Shown here: piece by piece, positions 37,066 through 44,266 of the stretch
Position numbering within the stretch: the first letter of the stretch is position 1
How the letters are laid out: each line of letters begins with the position of its first letter
NCBI GenBank assembly: GCA_036783645.1
Contig: DAIPWT010000002.1
Coordinates: 1-64,000 of the forward strand
DNA from: UBA4732 sp002404095
GTDB lineage: Bacteria; Planctomycetota; Planctomycetia; Gemmatales; Gemmataceae
Direction of reading: 5' to 3'
DNA: 64,000 bases
The notes under the pieces: model-generated
Databases searched by the model: none
The model's input: only the letters and a program-made list of their open reading frames with translations
What the model was told of the DNA's origin: nothing
Position numbers and translations under genes: made by a program

Positions 37066-37668
37066 ATGGAACGCGCGGCGCCAGCAACGGCCGCTCTGAA
37101 CGTCGTGGTCGTCGAAGACGACGCCGTTGTTCGTCAATTCCTGAAAGACACCCTGGAACAATTGGGCCATCACGTCGTCGGCGAAGCCGCGACCGGGGCC
37201 GACATGGTGCGAACCGTACTCGACGCCGAACCGGACATTGTCCTATTCGACATTCACCTGCCCGGTCTCAACGGCCTCGACGCCTTGCGGCAAATCTACC
37301 AGGAGCGCGTCGTCGCCGCGGTCGCCATCACCGCCGACCGCGACCAGGATCTGGTCCGCCGCGCTCTGGAAGAGCACGTCTTAGCCTACTTGGTTAAGCC
37401 GATTGAAGCGCACCAGATCGGCCCGGCTCTCATGGTCGCCAAGGCGCGTTTCGGCGAATGGCGCAGTTTACAGGAGGAAAACGAGAATCTGCGCAAGACC
37501 TTGGAGAACCGCAAGACCATCGAGCGGGCTAAGGGCGTGTTGATGAAGCGGCACCGTTGGAGCGAAGCGGAAGCCTTTCGCCGCCTTCAGCGCGCCGCCA
37601 TGAATCGTCGCACCACGATGGTCGATTTGGCGCAGAGCGTCCTCAACGGCGTGGAAATCGACCTTTGA
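37066..37668 (+). CDS. response regulator with ANTAR RNA-binding output domain
   Basis: 200 residues. Receiver domain 10-125 with acidic pocket Asp18/Asp19, phospho-acceptor Asp62 (LFDIHLPGLNG), Thr89 and Lys110 (LVKPIE). A coiled-coil linker (LQEENENLRKTLENRKTIER) leads to the ANTAR domain (about 145-195: AKGVLMKRHRWSEAEAFRRL). ANTAR proteins bind paired hairpins in nascent mRNA and prevent termination, so this system should act on transcription elongation rather than initiation. GAGGAGG about 9 bases before the ATG fixes the start. Converges on tsaE; a perfect palindrome lies between. Confidence 0.93.
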   Translation: MERAAPATAALNVVVVEDDAVVRQFLKDTLEQLGHHVVGEAATGADMVRTVLDAEPDIVLFDIHLPGLNGLDALRQIYQERVVAAVAITADRDQDLVRRALEEHVLAYLVKPIEAHQIGPALMVAKARFGEWRSLQEENENLRKTLENRKTIERAKGVLMKRHRWSEAEAFRRLQRAAMNRRTTMVDLAQSVLNGVEIDL

Positions 37669-37695
37669 CTCGCGTCCGTGTTTGCCCTATGAGTC

Positions 37696-37737
37696 CCATA
37701 GGTCCTATAGGACTTATAAGTCCTATAGGACCTATGG
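37696..37737. repeat. Perfect 42-bp palindrome made of cctatagga units
   Basis: The sequence is its own exact reverse complement and is built from repeats of cctatagga around a central cttataag. It lies between the convergent ANTAR regulator and tsaE, and the tsaE stop codon (37732-37734) is inside it. It is AT-richer than its surroundings and has no T run, so its role as a terminator is uncertain. Confidence 0.9.
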
Positions 37738-38190
37738 AGACAAGGCACGAACCACCGCCTCATACCGATCGCCGAATCCATCCACCTTGGCTTTCCTTGC
37801 CGTCTCGCCAATGACCGCCAACTCCACGCGCAAATGCTCCGCAGGCATGACGCCTGCCGCGCGGTCAGCCCACTCCACAAGACAAACGCCATCCCCGTCA
37901 AAGTATTCATGAACTCCGAGATCGCTGAAGTCGCTTTCGCCGCGCAGACGGTAGGCGTCGAAATGGTAGATGGGCATCCGTCCCATATATTCCTGGATGA
38001 GTACGAAAGTGGGACTGGTGACCACGCGGCTGTCCGCAACGCCAAGGCCCAAGGCGACGGCGCGAACGAGATGCGTCTTGCCGGCCCCGAGCGGGCCGAT
38101 TAGGGCGACGACGGCGCCGGGAAAAAGCAGTCCGGCGAGTCGTCGGCCGAACGCCTCGGTCGCCGCTAAATCGGGCAAGTCTATCGTCAT
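37732..38190 (-). CDS. tsaE: tRNA threonylcarbamoyladenosine biosynthesis ATPase TsaE
   Basis: 152 residues. P-loop LIGPLGAGKTHLVRAVALGL, then SPTFVLIQEYMGR, YHFDAYRL and the Walker-B-like CLVEWADRAAGVMP are the TsaE signature. With TsaB and TsaD it completes the t6A modification of ANN-decoding tRNAs. The frame is open much further upstream, but it there overlaps the TPR gene; the ATG at 38190 begins the domain and lies 19 bases after that gene's stop. GTGGA precedes it. The stop lies in the 42-bp palindrome. Confidence 0.95.
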   Translation of the reverse strand: MTIDLPDLAATEAFGRRLAGLLFPGAVVALIGPLGAGKTHLVRAVALGLGVADSRVVTSPTFVLIQEYMGRMPIYHFDAYRLRGESDFSDLGVHEYFDGDGVCLVEWADRAAGVMPAEHLRVELAVIGETARKAKVDGFGDRYEAVVRALSP

Positions 38191-38209
38191 TCCACATTTC
38201 GCATTCGAT

Positions 38210-40849
38210 TTATTCTTCTTCGTCGTTTTCCGGCGGCCGCTCGGCGGCAGGATCGCCAGCCTCGATGCGCTTGAGCTGTTTGCGGAAGTAGGCGCGGTTT
38301 GGTTCCAATTCGACGGCCTTCTTTTGCGCGGCGACCGCCTTGTCCTTATCGCCGCGCTGGAAATAGACCTCGGCCAAGGTGTCGAGGACGCCCGCGTTGT
38401 CCGGCGCCAGCCGGACCGCAAGTTCGGCGTGTTCTTGGGCCGATTTCAGGTTGCGGCGGCAACACGCCGACAGCCATGCTACCGCGTTGTGGCCGCCCGA
38501 AAAGTTCGGATAGGCGGCGCACAATTTCTCCTGTACGGATAGGTACTTCTCGAATAGTTCCGTCGCTTCTTTCTTGCGGCCTGCTTTGTCCCACATGGGG
38601 ACTAACTCGATGGGGACGAAAGGATCGCCGGGCAACGCCGCCCAACACAGATCGGTCTCGCGTCGCACTTCGTCGAACTTGCCTGCCGCCGCGTACCCTT
38701 CGGCGCGCAGCCGATGGACCAAGGCGGGAACCCACAAGTAGGCAGCGGGGCGAGCGTAACCAACGCCGGATTTCAGACAGACCAGCATCGACCGTTCTTG
38801 CCCTTGAGCGGCCGTGAGATAATCCTTGCGGCGCATGGCGGCCAGAGCGACTTGGCGCATCCCTTCGGAAGCAAGTTGCGACCCTGGCGAATTCAAACGC
38901 AGCATAAGTTCGCCTTCGCGCTCGGCCGCTTCCTGTTGGCCGCGCTCCAGCAGACTCCCCAGAAAAGCGAACCTCGCAGCGCCGTCGCCAAGCGGCATCC
39001 AGTGGGCCTGCTCCATGCGTTTCTTGCCTTCTTTCTCCTGACCGGCTTGCGTTAGCGCCCAGCCGTTGAGGTAATGCGCCAGCGGCTTACTGGGATCCTT
39101 TTTCCATGCCTGTTCATAGGCCTCGGCCGCTTTGTTCCATTCCTTCCGTTCAGCATCCAGGTCGCCCAGCCGGACCAGGGCGGCGACTGAACCCGCCTTC
39201 GCAAGAAGGGTGCGCGCCAAAGTCTTATCGTTCGCCTTCAAGGCGGCCTCCGCGAGCGCCAACCGCCATTTAGCGCCTTCTGCGGGAAACGCCGCCTGTA
39301 TCTTGTCTTCCGCCTGTTTGACAAGCTCGGACAGATCGCGCGGGTTGGCTTTGCCTGCGATGAGGTCGCGCACAAGCTTCATCTCCGCAGCGCCGGACTC
39401 CGCTGGTTCGGGCAATACGGTGGTGCGACCCGCTCCCGGGATTACCCATAAGGCGTCGGCCGTCTCGCCATTTTTGGGGAACAGAGTAAGAAACAGTTGG
39501 TTTCGTAACTCGCGGTTGTTTGGACCGCTCAGCGACAGCACCTTAGCTACGTGTTCGGCCGCCTGGTCCTTGAGGCCCACGCGCACCTCGGCGTCGATAA
39601 GCGGTTCAAGCCAGGGGTGAACATCGGCTCTTATCTCGTCGCCGTAACGCGCGAAGATCGCCTGCGCCTTTTCCTTCTCCCCTAACAAGTACAGCGTCCG
39701 TGCCTTGAGGATTTCCAGTTCCATCGATTGCAGCGTCTTCGTCTTATCCACCAATTCAAAGGCTTCCTTGTACTTCGTCTGCGCGACCAGCACCTCGAAC
39801 GCCATTACCTCCGAATTCGGAGAGTGAACAAGTATATCGACGGCCTCCGTAGGGCGGTCGTTGAGAAATAGGACTTTGGCGAGATGAATATTCTCATGAC
39901 CAAGAATCCGCTCGGCGTCGGCTAGTTTGCGAAGTCCGGCGAGGGCGTCCTCGAACCCCTTGGCGTCTCCGGCAAGACGGTAATAGGCGGCGCGAAAGCC
40001 CAGCTGCTCGAAAGGGCTGGCTTCAATGTTTGTCGCGCGCTTGGCTAACTCCTTCCATTCCCCGCCCTCGGCGAGCAGCGCTTCGACAAGCGCGGGCTTG
40101 TCCGCTTTCTCGGCCGCGTCGCGCGCCGCGACGAGATCGCCTTTGGCGTGATACAGATAGGCGACAATCTCCCATGTTCTTTTAACGTCCAGGAGCTTGC
40201 CGCTCATCGCCTTGAGTTCGGCGATGCGCTCGTCGAGTTTGCCGCGCATTTGCCAATAGGCCGCGTAATATCCGGACCCTCGCTCCACATCGGCGGCAAC
40301 GAGGAGTTCTATGAGTGGTTCCAAGGCGTCATATTTCTCGTCCGCAATCCCTTGTGGCGCCTGAAGCGCCAATTCGGCGTGTATGAGATTAAAAACGCCG
40401 CCGCGAATCGTCGGATCCTCTTCGGAGCGGACAATTTTGAGAAGAGTGCGCGATGCGGACGGTCCGGCCTTCATCAACTCGCGGATCACGTCGTTTTTGC
40501 CTTGCGGGTTGGATGCCCGATACCGTGTTACTAGATCAACAATTTCCTTGGGTGCGTCCGGGTAGAGACCCCATTTGAATTTGTCGATGATGTCGGCGGC
40601 CCGTCGCGCCACTTCGGCGTCGTCGCCTGCCATCGCCTCTCGGAGTGCGGCCTCCGCAACCTCTCCGGCTTCATAGAGCTTCTTGGACGCTTCCTCGCGC
40701 GTGGAGAAGTCGTCGTCGCCGAGCTGACCAACCCATTGGGCGATTTGCTTTTGGGATGGCCGGGCAGGCGGTTCGGCCGCCGCGGATAGTAAAAAAGGTA
40801 ACGCCGCGATCATTGAGACGAGCAAGCTCAATCGGTGCAAAAAAGACAC
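38210..40849 (-). CDS. secreted TPR-repeat protein
   Basis: About 879 residues from a GTG at 40849 that follows AAGGAG by 8 bases and starts a signal peptide (HRLSLLVSMIAALPFLLSAA). The frame remains open to 40990, but that part is the reverse of a palindromic repeat. The first domain (IAQWVGQLGDDDFSTREEAS) is a planctomycete HEAT-like repeat often used to start such proteins. The rest contains many TPR/SEL-type helices, the clearest near the end (NAGVLDTLAEVYFQRGDKDK). It should be a protein-protein scaffold outside the cytoplasm. The C-terminus is acidic (ENDEEE). Followed after 19 bases by tsaE. Confidence 0.83.
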   Translation of the reverse strand: MSFLHRLSLLVSMIAALPFLLSAAAEPPARPSQKQIAQWVGQLGDDDFSTREEASKKLYEAGEVAEAALREAMAGDDAEVARRAADIIDKFKWGLYPDAPKEIVDLVTRYRASNPQGKNDVIRELMKAGPSASRTLLKIVRSEEDPTIRGGVFNLIHAELALQAPQGIADEKYDALEPLIELLVAADVERGSGYYAAYWQMRGKLDERIAELKAMSGKLLDVKRTWEIVAYLYHAKGDLVAARDAAEKADKPALVEALLAEGGEWKELAKRATNIEASPFEQLGFRAAYYRLAGDAKGFEDALAGLRKLADAERILGHENIHLAKVLFLNDRPTEAVDILVHSPNSEVMAFEVLVAQTKYKEAFELVDKTKTLQSMELEILKARTLYLLGEKEKAQAIFARYGDEIRADVHPWLEPLIDAEVRVGLKDQAAEHVAKVLSLSGPNNRELRNQLFLTLFPKNGETADALWVIPGAGRTTVLPEPAESGAAEMKLVRDLIAGKANPRDLSELVKQAEDKIQAAFPAEGAKWRLALAEAALKANDKTLARTLLAKAGSVAALVRLGDLDAERKEWNKAAEAYEQAWKKDPSKPLAHYLNGWALTQAGQEKEGKKRMEQAHWMPLGDGAARFAFLGSLLERGQQEAAEREGELMLRLNSPGSQLASEGMRQVALAAMRRKDYLTAAQGQERSMLVCLKSGVGYARPAAYLWVPALVHRLRAEGYAAAGKFDEVRRETDLCWAALPGDPFVPIELVPMWDKAGRKKEATELFEKYLSVQEKLCAAYPNFSGGHNAVAWLSACCRRNLKSAQEHAELAVRLAPDNAGVLDTLAEVYFQRGDKDKAVAAQKKAVELEPNRAYFRKQLKRIEAGDPAAERPPENDEEE

Positions 40850-40939
40850 GACGGATCTCCTTCGTAGGCACGGGCGCACGCATTCCCTTTCCCACATGGT
40901 AACGGCCCGCGACGGCGGCGGACAAGACCTATCAGCCGG

Positions 40940-41022
40940 GCGAACGGCCGGCGTGAGCCGGCTGGTACGTGACATTGTCGCCGACGGCATTCGGTACCAG
41001 CCGGCTCACGCCGGCCGTTCGC
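40940..41022. repeat. Palindromic element, 29-bp perfect arms (gaacggccggcgtgagccgg)
   Basis: Arms 40940-40968 and 40994-41022 are exact reverse complements; the loop contains attgtcgccgacgg, a small hairpin conserved with 11278 and 56384. It sits between the divergent TPR-protein gene and asnS, so it lies in or near their promoters. Confidence 0.93.
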
Positions 41023-41087
41023 CTAAATTGCTGAATGTACCCCCATTTGATTCAATAGGGCGTATCGACCCTTGGCAGGAGACCACG

Positions 41088-42479
41088 ATGGAGAAGATCA
41101 CCGTGAAAGAGGCCCGGCGCGTGGAGGCCGTCGGCCGGGAAGCGACATTGCAGGGCTGGGTGCGCACGCGCCGCGACTCCAAGGGCGGTTTCAGCTTCCT
41201 GGAAATCAACGACGGCTCTTGCCTCGGCAACGTCCAGGTGATCGCCGAGGCCGCGTTGTCCAATTACCAAAATGAGGTCTTAAAACTCTCCGCCGGGGCC
41301 AGCGTCACCATCCGAGGCGTGGTGCGTGCGTCGCCGTCCAAGGGGCAGCCGACCGAAGTGCTGGCGAAGGAAATCATCGTCCACGGCTGGGCCGATCCGC
41401 AGACGTACCCCTTGCAGAAGAAGGGTCATTCGCTGGAGTTTTTGCGGGAGAAGGCTCACCTTCGACCGCGCAGCAACACTTTCGGCGCTGTGGCGCGCGT
41501 GCGGAATCAAGTGTGTATGTCCATCCATCAATTCTTTCAGGAGCAAGGTTTCCTTTACGTCAACACGCCACTTATCACGGCCAGCGATTGCGAGGGCGCC
41601 GGCCAGATGTTCCGCGTCACCACGCTCGACCCGGCCAAGCCGCCGCGCGACGCCAATGGCGTTGATTACAAACAAGATTTCTTCGGCAGGCCGGCCTATC
41701 TGACCGTGAGCGGACAACTTGAGGCGGAAATCTTCGCCTGCGCACTCGGCAAAGTCTACACCTTCGGCCCCACGTTTCGGGCGGAGAACTCGAATACGTC
41801 GCGTCACCTGGCCGAGTTTTGGATGATCGAACCGGAGATGGCTTTCTTCGAGCTAACCGACGATATGGACCTCGCGGAAGCGTTCCTCAAGCGCATTTGC
41901 CGCGACGTGCTGGAGCGCTGCGCCGAGGACGTGCAGTTTTTCCAGGAGCGCATCGACCCAACGGTCAAGACGACGCTGGAGGGCATTGTGACGAATGAGT
42001 TCGTGCGCCTGACGTACACCGAAGCGGTGGATGTGTTGTCGAAATCGGGCGAGAAATTCGAGTTCCCGACGACGTGGGGCGCCGACTTACAAGCCGAACA
42101 CGAGCGCTATTTGACCGAAAAGCACTTCCAAAAGCCGGTGATTCTCTACGATTACCCGCGCGGCATCAAGGCGTTCTACATGCGCCTGAACGACGACGAC
42201 AAGACGGTGCGGGCGATGGACGTGCTGGTGCCGCGCGTCGGCGAAATCATCGGCGGCAGCCAGCGCGAGGAGCGATTGGACGTGCTGGAACGACGCATGA
42301 GGGAGCAAGGTTTAGACCCGGAATCGTATTGGTGGTATCTCGACCTACGCCGCTACGGTACCGTGCCACATGCGGGCTTCGGCCTGGGGCTGGAACGGAC
42401 GGTCCAGTTCGTAACGGGTATGGCCAACATCCGTGACGTGATCCCGTTTCCACGGACGCCGGGGAGCGCGGAGTTTTAG
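41088..42479 (+). CDS. asnS: asparagine-tRNA ligase
   Basis: 463 residues, class IIb aminoacyl-tRNA synthetase. The N-terminal OB fold (TLQGWVRTRRDSKGGFSFLE) binds the anticodon. Class II motif 2 is GPTFRAENSNTSRHLAEFWM and motif 3 is GFGLGLERTVQFVTG; RHLAEFWMIEPEMAF is typical of AsnRS rather than AspRS. AGGAG lies 7 bases before the ATG. The frame opens earlier, at 40896, only because the palindromic repeat upstream has no stop in this frame. An encoded AsnRS shows that Asn-tRNA can be made directly in this organism. Confidence 0.97.
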   Translation: MEKITVKEARRVEAVGREATLQGWVRTRRDSKGGFSFLEINDGSCLGNVQVIAEAALSNYQNEVLKLSAGASVTIRGVVRASPSKGQPTEVLAKEIIVHGWADPQTYPLQKKGHSLEFLREKAHLRPRSNTFGAVARVRNQVCMSIHQFFQEQGFLYVNTPLITASDCEGAGQMFRVTTLDPAKPPRDANGVDYKQDFFGRPAYLTVSGQLEAEIFACALGKVYTFGPTFRAENSNTSRHLAEFWMIEPEMAFFELTDDMDLAEAFLKRICRDVLERCAEDVQFFQERIDPTVKTTLEGIVTNEFVRLTYTEAVDVLSKSGEKFEFPTTWGADLQAEHERYLTEKHFQKPVILYDYPRGIKAFYMRLNDDDKTVRAMDVLVPRVGEIIGGSQREERLDVLERRMREQGLDPESYWWYLDLRRYGTVPHAGFGLGLERTVQFVTGMANIRDVIPFPRTPGSAEF

Positions 42480-42574
42480 ACGTGGCCCGCCGCTTGCAAT
42501 ATCGCCCCGCCACTTGCTACGATGCGGGGATAAGCTGAAGGTCTGGTTGAGGCTGGACGGCGGAGAAAAAACCA

Positions 42575-42826
42575 ATGATAACCACACGCGATCTGTTGAC
42601 AAGACTGCGGCGGAGACCTTTCGAGGGCTTTCGCGTTCACCTGACGGACGGCCGCTATTTTGACATCCTTTACCCCGAATTGAACATGGTCGGGACGACG
42701 TGGTTTTCCATCGGCGTTCCCGAACCCGGAAAGCCGGACCCGTTCGCGGAACACTTCGTGGACGTAGATCTTTCGATGATTTGCAAGCTCGAATCGCTCA
42801 CCGCGCCAGTGGCGACGGGAACCTGA
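42575..42826 (+). CDS. small conserved protein, paralogue of the next gene
   Basis: 83 residues: LLTRLRRRPFEGFRVHLTDG then YFDILYPELNMVGTTWFSIG. The pattern RxPFxxFRxxLTDGxxxxxxxPE is shared with the gene directly downstream. I associate such sequences with planctomycetes, function unknown. The ATG is preceded by an A-rich stretch (ggagaaaaaacc) that includes GGAG. The two small genes and the rhodanese form a tight plus-strand group after asnS. Confidence 0.72.
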   Translation: MITTRDLLTRLRRRPFEGFRVHLTDGRYFDILYPELNMVGTTWFSIGVPEPGKPDPFAEHFVDVDLSMICKLESLTAPVATGT

Positions 42827-42849
42827 TTTCGCTGGTGAAGGGTTTAGCT

Positions 42850-43125
42850 ATGTTTCCCGATGACATCCGCAAATTGCTCCGGCGGCAGCCGTTCCGTGCG
42901 TTCCGCCTAATGCTTACGAACAACCTCGTCTACGAGATCCGTCACCCGGAAATGGCTCAGGTTTCACGCTCGCTATTACAGATCGGGTTCCCGTCGGCCG
43001 AGGGCGAGACGGCGGAAAGGCACGTGGGCGTCGGCTTGCTTCACATCGTTCAATACGAATTCCTTACTCCACCCGTAGGGACGGTTTCGCCTGGCGCTAC
43101 CAACGGACCTGAACCTTCGGCTTGA
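42850..43125 (+). CDS. small conserved protein, paralogue of the previous gene
   Basis: 91 residues: DDIRKLLRRQPFRAFRLMLT, then YEIRHPEMAQVSRSLLQIGF and an extended C-terminus. It aligns with the preceding gene over the first 55 residues (RRxPFxxFRxxLTxxxxYxxxxPEM), so the pair arose by tandem duplication. The ATG at 42850 follows GAAGGG by about 6 bases, 23 bases after the first copy's stop. The C-terminal 30 residues (PPVGTVSPGATNGPEPSA) look unstructured. Function unknown. Confidence 0.72.
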   Translation: MFPDDIRKLLRRQPFRAFRLMLTNNLVYEIRHPEMAQVSRSLLQIGFPSAEGETAERHVGVGLLHIVQYEFLTPPVGTVSPGATNGPEPSA

Positions 43126-43139
43126 CTGCGAGAACTCAC

Positions 43140-43517
43140 ATGGCACACCATCATTCCCCTCGCTTCCTTCAACTCGTCGAGGACGCCAAGAATCGCGTCA
43201 ACGAAACGACGGTCGATCAGATCAAGTGCCGGCTCGACCGCGGTGACACCTTTCATCTCGTCGATGTCCGCGAAGAGAGCGAGTACGCCAAGGACCACTT
43301 GCCCCGCGCCATCCATCTCGGCAAGGGGGTAATCGAGCGCGACGTAGAGCAGCACTTACCGGACGCCGGCGCGGAGATCGTACTCTACTGCGGCGGAGGC
43401 TTCCGCTCGGCGCTGGCGGCCGACAATCTGCAAAAAATGGGCTACACCAACGTGATTTCGATGGACGGCGGCGTCCGCGACTGGCGCGACAAGGGCTATC
43501 CGATGACGACGGGCTGA
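43140..43517 (+). CDS. rhodanese-like sulfurtransferase
   Basis: 125 residues, single rhodanese domain. The conserved HLVDVREESEYAKDHLPRAI and the active-site loop IVLYCGGGFRSALAA (catalytic Cys) are present; NVISMDGGVRDWRDKGYP ends the fold. It should carry sulfur as a persulfide from thiosulfate or a Cys-desulfurase in the cytoplasm. The ATG at 43140 gives MAHHHSPRF; a TTG at 43122 overlaps the previous stop and is less likely. It follows the duplicated small genes by about 15 bases. Confidence 0.9.
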   Translation: MAHHHSPRFLQLVEDAKNRVNETTVDQIKCRLDRGDTFHLVDVREESEYAKDHLPRAIHLGKGVIERDVEQHLPDAGAEIVLYCGGGFRSALAADNLQKMGYTNVISMDGGVRDWRDKGYPMTTG

Positions 43518-43811
43518 ACGCTCACCAAGTGTACGAAAATCAGCTCCAGGGGGTTCGGGCGAGTTTGCACGATTTTTGCGAATTTGCCTATCGACTATAG
43601 TATAAAGCGTGTCTATTATGGAACATTGTTAAGCAGAGAAGCGAGTCTCGGTCATAATCCTTTGTCATGGCGTATCGGGGAAACCGTTACGGCAGGTTGC
43701 GGCGTCGCAAAGCTGCTTTTTCAATCGACAGCTCTTGGAGAAACCGGATGTCTCTCACAACGTGAGTCCAGCGGCTTCAGTGGTTCAACCCGCGATTCTC
43801 CTCAAGCAGGG

Positions 43812-44120
43812 CGCGCCGTACGCCTCTTGGTCGGCCTCTTCGACGACCCTTACATCGCCAGCGACCTGCACAATTTCGACGCCAACTTCCATCCTCCAGG
43901 CCCGCCCAGCTTCACCAAAAGCATACATCTGACAACGGGGGAGAGTAGTATCCCGACCGCAATAGGGGATCAGGCGCTGGAGACCGCATTAGACGTTGAA
44001 TGGGCCAGGCAGTTTCTTTGCTCTGGCCGCGCCGCCGTCAGCGTGATCGGCGGGCGACTGGCAAATGAGCTAAATAGCGGCAAAGACGACGAAGTCTTCG
44101 CCGGCAAGCCCCCAAAGTAA
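43812..44120 (+). pseudogene. peptidase S53 (sedolisin/kumamolisin) fragment
   Basis: The stretch VGLFDDPYIASDLHNFDANF, then PPGPPSFTK and ALETALDVEWA matches the start of the S53 catalytic domain (xDAYDDPxIxxDLxxFDxxF ... ExxLDVEWAH). The conserved Glu/Asp of ALETALDVEW correspond to the sedolisin catalytic Glu and Asp. The Ser (SGTS) region, pro-domain and the rest of the enzyme are absent, and the sequence after WARQF is unrelated. It is a degraded remnant. The upstream 43518-43811 stretch is AT-richer and holds no gene I can support. Confidence 0.68.
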
Positions 44121-44266
44121 GGGACGGCAAGAAAATGAAAGGTTTAATCCTTGACTTGCCCTCCCTTTGGCTGCATTCTTCTACTGCGAAATTCCGTATC
44201 GTGCTGGTAAGCTGATCTCGACAGACCGGCCTGCATTTTACGGTGCTTCTTACGAGGGTGCCTGTC

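Noticed and set aside
40850..40990. N-terminal extension of the TPR protein
   Set aside because: Overlaps the repeat at 40940; the GTG at 40849 has AAGGAG and begins a signal peptide.
40896..41087. N-terminal extension of asnS
   Set aside because: It runs through the palindromic repeat; a strong AGGAG and the OB-fold start place the true start at 41088.
43584..43811. Upstream part of the frame that ends in the S53 relic
   Set aside because: The translation has no resemblance to S53 pro-domains and no ribosome site, so it is not called a gene.
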